The position numbers and the translations under genes are program-made. Positions 9,634-16,113 of a DNA stretch of 52,239 nt are shown here, piece by piece (within the stretch, counting starts at the first letter, position 1; each line of letters begins with the position of its first letter). The notes under the pieces were generated by a model that was not told the origin of the DNA, did no database searches, and saw nothing but the letters and a program-made list of their open reading frames with translations. Source of the stretch: a virus; IMG/VR virus record IMGVR_UViG_3300009158_000066, positions 1 to 52,239 of that record; one strand, given 5' to 3'.

Positions 9634-10666
9634 ATAGTTCAAAACTTATGTGAAAACCTTTACCGTCAAGGTTTTGTTGAATTGATACCCTATTGTTTAA
9701 AAACGTCAATGTGTTTGCAAGTATACTGTCAGAAGCACTAAAACCTTTGCACATATAAGGTTTGTCTGCATTTGTTAAGACCATATAATTAAAATTAAAT
9801 TTTTTCTTATATAATACAATCTGTATTCCACCACATAAAGCTTTCATAGCCATTTTAGTAGCACCGTTCGGCCAACGAGTTATTAAACCTTTTCTAAGAA
9901 AATCATATTGCTCAAGAGCGTTAGTTGCAGTAATAGTGCTTATAATATCACTTGAATAGATATTATATGTATCATTTACTGTGCTTGTATCTATAAGAAG
10001 TTCTTCACCTTCTTGAGAGGAAATTATACCAGATAGCACACAAAGAGTTATTGATAGTGTTCTTGCTGTTTGTTCGCTACGCAAGAATTGACTCTTAAAA
10101 CTATCATCAATAGATATCTTACTTGTTGCTAATAATCTACCACGAGTGCCCTTAAACTCTATACGAAGAGGCGTATACTGCTCTATTTCAACGTCACCTG
10201 CTTTTGGTTTGATACCACCAGAGAAAAAAGAAAAGAATATCTCTCCTTCTCCAATTCGGTTATGACCTCTTGCGCCATCAGTATCTGCTTTCCAGGCATT
10301 ATCATTTATATAATTAACATTTTTAACATTTGAAGTAAAACACGATACAACAGTATCTATAATATTAAAATCTTCTCTTTTATTAAACCACATTATTGTA
10401 GCTTTACGAAACTTTTCAAAGTTAAACGAAGTGAGATCTTCTGCTCGGATACCTAAATCTATACAAAGATTTGTAAATATTTGTACGTTTTGTTTGGTAA
10501 TATAACTATCTGAACTATTACTCAAAATACACTCAACTCTTTCACGAAGATTTTTATTTTTATCTAAAAAAGTTAACAAAAAAGGCTCTATAAGAGTGCT
10601 GTATGTTTCAGGATCAAAACTATAAACATCTTCATCAGAGGAAAGTGACTTTACAATGGATGTCAT
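9632..10666 (-). CDS. Hypothetical protein with PD-(D/E)XK-like motif
   Basis: 344 residues. The central block (about 138-180) contains E140 in GEGE, then KAGDVE (D158) and LRIEFKG (E170, K172), followed by TRGRL. The order Glu-Asp-Glu-x-Lys matches the active-site layout of PD-(D/E)XK nucleases. I have no firm family. The flanking N-terminal (1-130) and C-terminal (185-344) parts have no features I recognise. It is convergent to nrdB and divergent from the dNMP kinase gene, and has its own upstream space. A restriction-like or structure-specific nuclease is one possibility, and a virion protein with a degenerate fold is another. Confidence 0.72.
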   Translation of the reverse strand: MTSIVKSLSSDEDVYSFDPETYSTLIEPFLLTFLDKNKNLRERVECILSNSSDSYITKQNVQIFTNLCIDLGIRAEDLTSFNFEKFRKATIMWFNKREDFNIIDTVVSCFTSNVKNVNYINDNAWKADTDGARGHNRIGEGEIFFSFFSGGIKPKAGDVEIEQYTPLRIEFKGTRGRLLATSKISIDDSFKSQFLRSEQTARTLSITLCVLSGIISSQEGEELLIDTSTVNDTYNIYSSDIISTITATNALEQYDFLRKGLITRWPNGATKMAMKALCGGIQIVLYKKKFNFNYMVLTNADKPYMCKGFSASDSILANTLTFLNNRVSIQQNLDGKGFHISFEL

Positions 10667-10717
10667 CTATACATTAATATTAATTGTTAATAGAGTATTA
10701 TCAACAACCTCTCGCAT

Positions 10718-10745
10718 TTGAATTTTATTAAAAATATATTATCAT
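10718..10745 (+). promoter_or_regulatory. Sigma70-like promoter, probably leaderless transcript
   Basis: TTGAAT (10718-10723), 16 bases, TATCAT (10740-10745), then only 6 bases to the ATG at 10752. Initiation 6-7 bases after the -10 box would place the 5-prime end at the start codon. Confidence 0.5.
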
Positions 10746-10751
10746 TTTCAA

Positions 10752-11327
10752 ATGAAAAAAATTGTTGGTATATGTGGGGTTGCGCGGAGCGGTAAGGATT
10801 CTCTTTTTAAGATAATTAAAAGCTCACTAGAACCGTACAATATAAACTGCTTGCGTATTAGCATAGCAGACAGTCTTCGACAAGAGTTATCTGAGTTTTT
10901 ACACAAGCAACTTGGTATATCCCCGTGGACAGAATGTCATAGTGAAAAGGAGATAATACGTGAGGTGTTGGTGTCGTGGTCTAGAGTGCGTAGATCTCTC
11001 GATAAAGATTATTGGATCAAACGCATAAACAGTCAGCTGCAAGACGGTTACAATATAATAACAGACGTTCGTTATGAAAATGAAATTGAATATATTAAAC
11101 GGTTAGATGGTAAATGTATTTTTGTAGAGAGACTAATTGATAGTGAAGGTACACCCTTGCGACCACCAAATAATGAAGAGCTTATCAATACTGTACCGCT
11201 TAAAGACATATGTGACTCTACTCTGACTTGGAATAACCTTGATAATTATACGCACAACCAATTAATAAGCATTGCTGAAAATCAATTGAGTTTGTTATTT
11301 AACAACAACAATCCATACTCTATCTAA
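10752..11327 (+). CDS. gp1: Deoxynucleoside monophosphate kinase, T4 gp1-like
   Basis: 191 residues (T4 gp1 is 241). The P-loop is at the N-terminus: GVARSGKDS (G9 to S17), the GKD form typical of dNMP kinases. The middle carries ITDVRYENEIEYIK, matching the conserved D-V-R-x-x-x-E motif that contacts substrate. Such enzymes phosphorylate dNMPs to dNDPs in the phage nucleotide supply, so the function fits the nearby nrdAB genes. The C-terminal 33 bases overlap a convergent small gene. No Shine-Dalgarno is visible; a promoter with its -10 box 6 bases upstream suggests leaderless early expression. Confidence 0.85.
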   Translation: MKKIVGICGVARSGKDSLFKIIKSSLEPYNINCLRISIADSLRQELSEFLHKQLGISPWTECHSEKEIIREVLVSWSRVRRSLDKDYWIKRINSQLQDGYNIITDVRYENEIEYIKRLDGKCIFVERLIDSEGTPLRPPNNEELINTVPLKDICDSTLTWNNLDNYTHNQLISIAENQLSLLFNNNNPYSI

Positions 11328-11483
11328 TAACATGATATCGTACGTGCCTTTAGCGGTATCAAACCCTTCTGCTCTAAGGTACTGTTCAACAACGTGTAGT
11401 TCTTTTTGATAATCAGAAGATGTATAAAACTCACTATCAAAAGTGCCATCCTTCTTTAAAGGGTCAATTCTAATTTTATACAT
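11295..11483 (-). CDS. Small hypothetical protein, 62 aa
   Basis: A compact, well-mixed sequence that begins MYKIRIDPLKKDG and ends VWIVVVK, with alternating hydrophobics that suggest a small beta-rich fold. No family is recognised. The last 33 bases overlap the end of the dNMP kinase gene on the other strand, a common arrangement for convergent phage genes. Without it the 200-base gap would be empty. There is no strong ribosome-binding site. Supported only by composition and position. Confidence 0.55.
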   Translation of the reverse strand: MYKIRIDPLKKDGTFDSEFYTSSDYQKELHVVEQYLRAEGFDTAKGTYDIMLLDRVWIVVVK

Positions 11484-11493
11484 AACTTTATGA

Positions 11494-11521
11494 TTGAATT
11501 AATTTCAAATACGTTTATATT
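11494..11521 (+). promoter_or_regulatory. Sigma70-like promoter, probably leaderless transcript
   Basis: TTGAAT (11494-11499), 16 bases, TATATT (11516-11521), then 8 bases to the ATG at 11530. This is the same arrangement as upstream of the dNMP kinase. Confidence 0.5.
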
Positions 11522-11529
11522 TATAGCAT

Positions 11530-11739
11530 ATGCAAGCATCTAACCGCGATAACCCTATTGAAAACAATATTGCAGAGATTATACATACTCTAGATAAGAT
11601 ATCTCAGCGTCTACCTGTTACTCTTACTAAAGAATTAAGAGCTCTTACTAAAGAGCAATACACTCTCCTAACAGATAGTCTCAATAGACTTCAACACATT
11701 CAGCGCTTAAGCGCTGGGGATTTTAATAGTTTTGTCTAA
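11530..11739 (+). CDS. Small hypothetical helical protein, 69 aa
   Basis: No recognised family. The sequence is mostly helical in character (IAEIIHTLDKISQRL, then LTKEQYTLLTDSLNRLQHI) with heptad-like leucines, so a small coiled-coil or adaptor protein is plausible. It follows a clear promoter-like sequence and is succeeded 11 bases later by another small coiled-coil gene. A perfect 14-base palindrome, AGCGCTTAAGCGCT, lies at 11702-11715 within its 3-prime end. Confidence 0.6.
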   Translation: MQASNRDNPIENNIAEIIHTLDKISQRLPVTLTKELRALTKEQYTLLTDSLNRLQHIQRLSAGDFNSFV

Positions 11740-11750
11740 ATATACGTACT

Positions 11751-11915
11751 ATGGCGACTAAAACTCCAGACAAACGAATAAGTGATCTAGAGACAGAAAA
11801 CTTAAAACTTAAACAAAAAGTTGAAGTTCTTGAAAATATTGTTTCAAATATTAAAAGTATTTTAAAAACAAAAGTTGAACAAGTTCGCCACGCTTTAAAA
11901 GCTCATAAAAAATAA
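11751..11915 (+). CDS. Small coiled-coil protein, 54 aa
   Basis: A short frame from ATG 11751 to TAA 11913-11915. It starts MATKTPDKRI and then has heptads (ISDLETENLKLKQKVEVLE) with Leu/Ile/Val at a and d positions, as in a leucine zipper, ending in a lysine-rich tail. It follows the 69-residue gene by 11 bases, so both probably share a transcript. Function is unknown. The regular coiled coil supports the view that it is translated. Confidence 0.6.
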   Translation: MATKTPDKRISDLETENLKLKQKVEVLENIVSNIKSILKTKVEQVRHALKAHKK

Positions 11916-11940
11916 AACAGCAATTATTCTTAAAGAGCGA

Positions 11941-11974
11941 AATAGAGTGAGTCATGCATTTGACTCACTCTATT
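11941..11974 (+). promoter_or_regulatory. Long hairpin containing the GTG start of the next gene
   Basis: A perfect 14-bp stem (11941-11954 with 11961-11974, core AGAGTGAGTCA) with a 6-base loop. It is not followed by a U run (TTTGGG), so it is a poor intrinsic terminator. The GTG at 11947 lies in the 5-prime arm, so the hairpin would hide the start codon in a long transcript. Confidence 0.6.
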
Positions 11975-12876
11975 TGGGTTGTGTAAGACCTCTATGCTTG
12001 GAGTTTTTTAGTGTTGTAATTGCTGAGCTTGTAAAGAAAAAGACATCCCCTCTTATACTAGACATCGTCAAACAATATAAGAGTATATTAAAGCGTAGTA
12101 CATATAGAGTTACAAGAAATTTAAGACAATTTTTGTTTCTTAAATTTAAACGTTTTATTTATAGTAGAAAAAAATACTATAAGAGTTACGGATTTACTAT
12201 ACAGTTTTCTAAGACAAGCGCGTTTATATACAAAGATCCTACTGATACATGTATATTTACTATTAATTTTACTGAGCAAAAAGCTCAGGGGTTGACACAA
12301 TTATACTGTGATAGTAAAACAGGTGTGTTTGTGCATGAAATTACCTTCTCCAACCCTTGTGTTGAGTTTTATATGTCTATGCTCTGTATGCTCAATAAAA
12401 CACCATTATATTGTCTTAAAGATGTAATGTTTGAGCTTGATTCTATTTATATACACGAAAAACAACATGTATATGATGATGTTATATATAAGACTATTGA
12501 TACTAGTAGATCAGATGCTTATTACAATAAAATCTTAAAAAAAGACAGCGACTTCTACTACAGCAAATACTTACATCACCCTGTAGAGCTAGCAGCAAAC
12601 ATGCAGCAATTAGCATTTTTGCTACATATGCTCAGACCGTCAGGGACAATTGATGCTACTAGATTCTTAAACTTCTTTAAAAAATATAAGATATCAAAGT
12701 ATTCAAGATCTTTTTTACAATCTGAAGTATGTAAGTATAAAGTTTTATTTTCTCGCAATAAGAACCATACAAAATATTGGTTTAAATTCATGTTTAAGCT
12801 TTTAAATATGAAATACTATCAGCTTTACGGTAGAAATATACTAGTAAATGTAAATCAGTGCATATCAAGTATTTAA
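11947..12876 (+). CDS. Putative HExxH metalloprotease-like protein
   Basis: 309 residues with GTG start. Residues 170-174 read HEKQH, a zincin HExxH signature in a plausible helical context (DSIYIHEKQHVYDDV), and 40 residues on comes HHPVELAANMQ with E214, the position expected of a third zinc ligand in the H-E-x-x-H...E layout of gluzincin-like proteins. The rest is rich in Tyr, Phe and Lys and matches no family I know. There is no signal peptide. The start is uncertain: GTG 11947 lies inside a hairpin, and TTG codons at 11974 and 11998 are in-frame alternatives. Protease activity is an inference from the motif alone. Confidence 0.65.
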   Translation: MSHAFDSLYLGCVRPLCLEFFSVVIAELVKKKTSPLILDIVKQYKSILKRSTYRVTRNLRQFLFLKFKRFIYSRKKYYKSYGFTIQFSKTSAFIYKDPTDTCIFTINFTEQKAQGLTQLYCDSKTGVFVHEITFSNPCVEFYMSMLCMLNKTPLYCLKDVMFELDSIYIHEKQHVYDDVIYKTIDTSRSDAYYNKILKKDSDFYYSKYLHHPVELAANMQQLAFLLHMLRPSGTIDATRFLNFFKKYKISKYSRSFLQSEVCKYKVLFSRNKNHTKYWFKFMFKLLNMKYYQLYGRNILVNVNQCISSI

Positions 12877-12887
12877 ATACCCTTAAA

Positions 12888-12912
12888 TAATATTTTTTTT
12901 GAATAAATATTA
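12888..12912 (+). promoter_or_regulatory. Late-type -10 element nested in a start-proximal hairpin
   Basis: AATAAATA lies at 12902-12909. The flanks form an 8-bp AT stem (TAATATTT 12888-12895 with AAATATTA 12905-12912), and the ATG follows at 12915. A transcript from the late element would lack the 5-prime arm. AT-only stems arise by chance in such DNA, so confidence is moderate. Confidence 0.4.
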
Positions 12913-12914
12913 AT

Positions 12915-13232
12915 ATGCAACATTCTTTATTATGTGCTGCAGAGATATTTAAAGTTAATCAAGTTTATTACGCAAAATTAATACTCTTAAACTCAGTTAA
13001 TGATTTTTACAATTATGTTGATTCTCACAACTACTTAAAAGATGATGACTATACATATACTTCCCTTGATTGTGGAAGCTCGTGTACGTTAATACCTGGT
13101 AAATATACCAGGGCAAACACACAGCAATACCTTCATGAGTGGGTATGCAGTTCTAATAATATTCTAGATATTGAATTTAGTATGTTAGAACGTAACTTAG
13201 AAATTACAGTACGTGTAAAGATTACGCATTAA
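12915..13232 (+). CDS. Hypothetical protein, 105 aa
   Basis: No recognised family. The sequence looks globular and beta-rich (AEIFKVNQVYYAKLILLN at the start; LEITVRVKIT at the end) with four cysteines and no membrane segment. It follows the HExxH gene on the same strand after 38 AT-rich bases that contain a late-type element. Its last 11 bases overlap the convergent 404-residue gene. Function is unknown. Confidence 0.65.
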   Translation: MQHSLLCAAEIFKVNQVYYAKLILLNSVNDFYNYVDSHNYLKDDDYTYTSLDCGSSCTLIPGKYTRANTQQYLHEWVCSSNNILDIEFSMLERNLEITVRVKITH

Positions 13233-14436
13233 ACGCCTCAACAACATCACGTAATATAAAGCGTCTTAAGTTTGCTTCAGCTCCCTCTTCATCATCAAAG
13301 AAAGCTGTTACTAACTTAAACAATTCAAATTGTCCTGATCCAAGCAAACTACTCAAATCACTAACAATCTGATTGGCTTCATTATGTAAATCTATAAACT
13401 TCTCTGTCGTTTTGAGTTTGTCTACAGAACTTACAGCTCCTGCTTTTACAAATTTACTTGTAGAGTCTGCTGCGGTGGCAAACATATGTCTTGCTTCATC
13501 AACAACATCTAAAAGACGTTTCACTTTCTGCCCTTCTGGTATATGTAAAATTTTACCAGTTACAGATTTAGAGCTGTTGTATTTAACTATGTTTTCTGCT
13601 GATCTTTGTTGCTCGTACCCTAATCTAGCTGCTGTATTGTTCAGCCATGAAGCAAGGGAGGATACTGCTGTTGAAAACCCAAAATACCTACCATTTTGAA
13701 CATTAGATATTGATTTTGTTTTTTGTTCCTGATATGCTTCATCTTTTTTTGTTTTCCACTTCTCAAATAATTCTGTTATAGTTTTTTGAAAATATTCAAG
13801 AGGTCGCGGTTGTGCTGAGTCGTCGCCTGATGCTTGAACTCTTTTGGCTTCATCATCTGCTAAGTAAGGTGCAACAACATCTACTACATAGGAAACAAAT
13901 TTATGATATATAATATCTTCCATCCGTTCTAACTGCTCAACAAGTCTAGCACTTTCTTCAATAGATGTTCCAAGGTGAGATAAATCCCCATCTTTAGTTG
14001 TTTCAGATTTATTAATATTGCGTGATATTTGCTGTCTTAAAGCTTGTGCGCGATTAAACCGAGACATATAAGGCTCAATAATACTTTCAGCATGACTTTT
14101 AGTTTCAGGGTCTTTATTAATAACACTAAAAACACCACCCAGTTTCTTGTAATACGCTGCCTGCATCTGCATCATCTCTCTTTGTGCTTGTTGTTGTGTT
14201 TGCTGAGAATATTCACCTTCTGTATCACCTTCTATCTTAGCACCAAAACGAGTTGCTGCTTTTTCAGGATCAAATTCATATCTACTATCTTGATCACGAT
14301 TGTATAAACCAACACCCTGAATAGCAGAAGATTTGCCGAAGCCTTTTGGTGCGCCGAAATATTTACCACCAGATAGACCGCCTTGACGTTCTTCTGCTTC
14401 TAAGAGAGTGTTTACAATGTGTTGAAAGCTTATCAT
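13222..14436 (-). CDS. Candidate capsid-targeted internal virion protein, 404 aa
   Basis: The N-terminus is a short amphipathic peptide (MISFQHIVNTLLEAE) ending in LLE before A14, which matches the (L/I)-x-E cleavage rule of the T4 gp21 prohead protease. Three other proteins in this window have similar leaders. The body is Gln/Ala/Lys-rich and largely helical, with a Gln-rich stretch near residues 78-95, a conserved-looking HLGTSIEESARLVEQLERM segment and no enzymatic motif I recognise. A role as a protein packaged in the head and ejected with DNA is inferred. It could instead be a scaffold or neck protein. Confidence 0.7.
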   Translation of the reverse strand: MISFQHIVNTLLEAEERQGGLSGGKYFGAPKGFGKSSAIQGVGLYNRDQDSRYEFDPEKAATRFGAKIEGDTEGEYSQQTQQQAQREMMQMQAAYYKKLGGVFSVINKDPETKSHAESIIEPYMSRFNRAQALRQQISRNINKSETTKDGDLSHLGTSIEESARLVEQLERMEDIIYHKFVSYVVDVVAPYLADDEAKRVQASGDDSAQPRPLEYFQKTITELFEKWKTKKDEAYQEQKTKSISNVQNGRYFGFSTAVSSLASWLNNTAARLGYEQQRSAENIVKYNSSKSVTGKILHIPEGQKVKRLLDVVDEARHMFATAADSTSKFVKAGAVSSVDKLKTTEKFIDLHNEANQIVSDLSSLLGSGQFELFKLVTAFFDDEEGAEANLRRFILRDVVEAFNA

Positions 14437-14457
14437 AAGTACATATAATTATTCTAA

Positions 14458-14628
14458 ATGCTTAAAAAACTCTGGAGTATTTGGTGTAAAACAATGGGTC
14501 ATAAAATATCTAATGATTCACTTGAATCTGATATAGCTGCAGCTATTCGTACATTCTGGTGGGTTATTAATATAATAACTTGTTTTTTTATTATAGCTGG
14601 TATAATTAGACACTGGAACCATGGATAA
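14458..14628 (+). CDS. Small single-pass membrane protein, 56 aa
   Basis: From ATG 14458 to TAA 14626-14628. A basic N-terminus (MLKKLWSIWCKTMGHK) is followed by one hydrophobic helix of about 19 residues (TFWWVINIITCFFIIAGII) and a short IRHWNHG end. The form recalls small membrane proteins conserved in marine T4-like phages, though I cannot name the family. It overlaps the next gene by 8 bases and lies divergent from the 404-residue gene. Probably acts at the host inner membrane. Confidence 0.65.
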   Translation: MLKKLWSIWCKTMGHKISNDSLESDIAAAIRTFWWVINIITCFFIIAGIIRHWNHG

Positions 14629-14815
14629 TAATGAAATACTAAAGCTTCTACAGCTTCAAAACAAAGCGGTTCAAATAATTAAATCTATACAAAGCTCGTG
14701 TGATTTAAATCAAAGACAAACAAACATACGCACGATGAAAGTGTCTGAGAACATTTTATCTCAAATAGACAGTACTCTTAAAGAGATTGAAGCACTTAAA
14801 AATACAACGAAATAA
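14621..14815 (+). CDS. Small coiled-coil hypothetical protein, 64 aa
   Basis: No family recognised. The sequence is one long helix-like run (EILKLLQLQNKAVQIIKSIQ, later SENILSQIDSTLKEIEALK) with leucine/isoleucine heptads. Its ATG lies inside the last codons of the small membrane protein, so the pair is translationally coupled. Possibly the two work together. Confidence 0.6.
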   Translation: MDNNEILKLLQLQNKAVQIIKSIQSSCDLNQRQTNIRTMKVSENILSQIDSTLKEIEALKNTTK

Positions 14816-14839
14816 GTGTATTAAGACATAAAGATATAA

Positions 14840-14845
14840 TATAAT
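14840..14845 (+). promoter_or_regulatory. Possible -10 element before the IMPDH/GMPR gene
   Basis: Two overlapping TATAAT hexamers (14835-14840 and 14840-14845) precede the ATG at 14855 by 9 bases. No convincing -35 box is seen at 16-18 bases. Confidence 0.35.
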
Positions 14846-14854
14846 ATGTAACAT

Positions 14855-15787
14855 ATGCAAAAAGCTTTATGTTACGATGATGTATTCCTAATGCCGCGAG
14901 AGTGTAAGCTTGCATCTCGCAAAGAAGCTGTTGTGTCAAGACAGCTTGGTAGCAACGTTTTTAAACTACCAGTAGTACCTGCAAATATGGTATCTACAAT
15001 TAACTATAACTGGGCAAAGCAACTCGATCAACAAGGTTATTTTTATGTTATGCATCGATTCAACAACACTACCGTTGATTTTGTTGATTATGCAGAACAG
15101 CAAAATTTTAATATTGTAAGTATTAGTACAGGGGTTTCTCAAGAGAGTGCTACTGAGATCAACAGCCTTCAAGGTAAAAAAGTTGACTACGTCACTATTG
15201 ATGTGGCTCACGGTCACAGTCGTGCTGTCAGCAAACAGATAGAGCTTATTAAAAGAGTACTACCAAATGCGTATGTAATTGCTGGTAACGTCGCTACATC
15301 TGAGGGCGCTCAATACCTTGAAGATAATGGTGCAGATGCAGTAAAAGTTGGTATTGGTTCGGGTGTTATATGTACAACAAAACTACAAACCGGTTTTCAT
15401 ATACCTATGTTTACATGTATACAAGACTGTGTTAGTGCTTTAAAGCGTTGTAGTGTAATAGCGGATGGAGGTGTAAGATACCCCGGTGATATAACTAAAG
15501 CGCTTGTTGCAGGAGCTGATATGGTTATGGCAGGCGGTATATTTGCTGGTTGTAGTGATTCGCCTGCAGGTGTAGTAGATGGTAAAAAGGTTTATTACGG
15601 CTCCACTAGCTTGGCTGCCAAGCAAAAAAACGACCATATAGAAGGTCGTACTATATCAATTGATGTGGAGGTAGATTTACAAACGCGTTTGCATGAGATT
15701 ACTCAGGCTCTACAGAGTTCAGTTAGTTATGCAGGTGGTTATAGTTTGTGTGCTCTTAGCGGTGTAGAATTTAAAATAAAAGCTTGA
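14855..15787 (+). CDS. guaC: IMP dehydrogenase/GMP reductase family enzyme, probably GMP reductase
   Basis: A single (beta/alpha)8 barrel of 310 residues without the CBS pair found in most IMP dehydrogenases. The catalytic loop is GIGSGVICTTKLQTG with nucleophile C173. VIADGGVRYPGDITKAL and MVMAGGIFAG form the phosphate-binding region, and YYGSTS with a later HIEG follow. The TTK-x-x-TG form of the loop favours GMP reductase (GMP + NADPH to IMP + NH3) over IMP dehydrogenase. The usual GPGS is GIGSG here, a deviation at the proline. It may adjust purine pools in infected cells; a link with deazaguanine synthesis, which consumes GTP, is speculative. Confidence 0.82.
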   Translation: MQKALCYDDVFLMPRECKLASRKEAVVSRQLGSNVFKLPVVPANMVSTINYNWAKQLDQQGYFYVMHRFNNTTVDFVDYAEQQNFNIVSISTGVSQESATEINSLQGKKVDYVTIDVAHGHSRAVSKQIELIKRVLPNAYVIAGNVATSEGAQYLEDNGADAVKVGIGSGVICTTKLQTGFHIPMFTCIQDCVSALKRCSVIADGGVRYPGDITKALVAGADMVMAGGIFAGCSDSPAGVVDGKKVYYGSTSLAAKQKNDHIEGRTISIDVEVDLQTRLHEITQALQSSVSYAGGYSLCALSGVEFKIKA

Positions 15788-15819
15788 TCGTAGTGTATTT
15801 TAATATATTATTACGTTAT

Positions 15820-16029
15820 ATGAATAACTGCACAATAAAGACAATTGAAAATGTAACTGGTTCTTGCTCACGCGAAACTAAGATTGAGGCACTCAAGCGC
15901 TGTATTAATATGGACAAGTATAATCTTATTGGTATTGTAGATCGTACCTGCTCTGCAGTACTACAGCCTAAGTTCTATAATGTTAGAGATCGGTTTGGTA
16001 GGTTTGTACGTATTCGTTCTAAGCGTTAA
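15820..16029 (+). CDS. Small hypothetical basic protein, 69 aa
   Basis: The frame opens at a TTG (15784) overlapping the previous stop, but the ATG at 15820 is a better start and gives MNNCTIKTIENVTG. The protein has four cysteines and a basic end (RDRFGRFVRIRSKR). No family is recognised. It follows the GMP reductase-like gene and precedes a terminator, so it is the last gene of that short operon. Confidence 0.55.
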   Translation: MNNCTIKTIENVTGSCSRETKIEALKRCINMDKYNLIGIVDRTCSAVLQPKFYNVRDRFGRFVRIRSKR

Positions 16030-16050
16030 ATTTTGGTACCAGTCTAGTTA

Positions 16051-16081
16051 AAAGAGGGATTAAAATATCCCTCTTTTTTTT
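16051..16081 (+). terminator. Intrinsic terminator
   Basis: A 10-bp stem AAAGAGGGAT (16051-16060) with ATCCCTCTTT (16067-16076), a 6-base loop and a T run to 16081. Confidence 0.9.
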
Positions 16082-16109
16082 GTAAAAAGTAAACAACAGT
16101 ATATATATT
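16080..16109 (+). promoter_or_regulatory. Possible promoter just after the terminator
   Basis: TTGTAA (16080-16085), 18 bases, TATATT (16104-16109), then 4 bases to the ATG at 16114; an alternative -10 TATATA at 16102 has 16-base spacing and 6 bases to the ATG. The gene must have its own promoter since a terminator directly precedes it. Confidence 0.35.
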
Positions 16110-16113
16110 ACAC

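Noticed and set aside
11702-11715. 14-base palindrome AGCGCTTAAGCGCT as an operator
   Set aside because: It is inside a coding end, single copy in what I could see, and has no promoter next to it.
14044-14307. Plus-strand frame with hydrophobic and Cys-rich content
   Set aside because: Antisense of a Gln-rich coding region in the 404-residue gene; low-complexity shadow.
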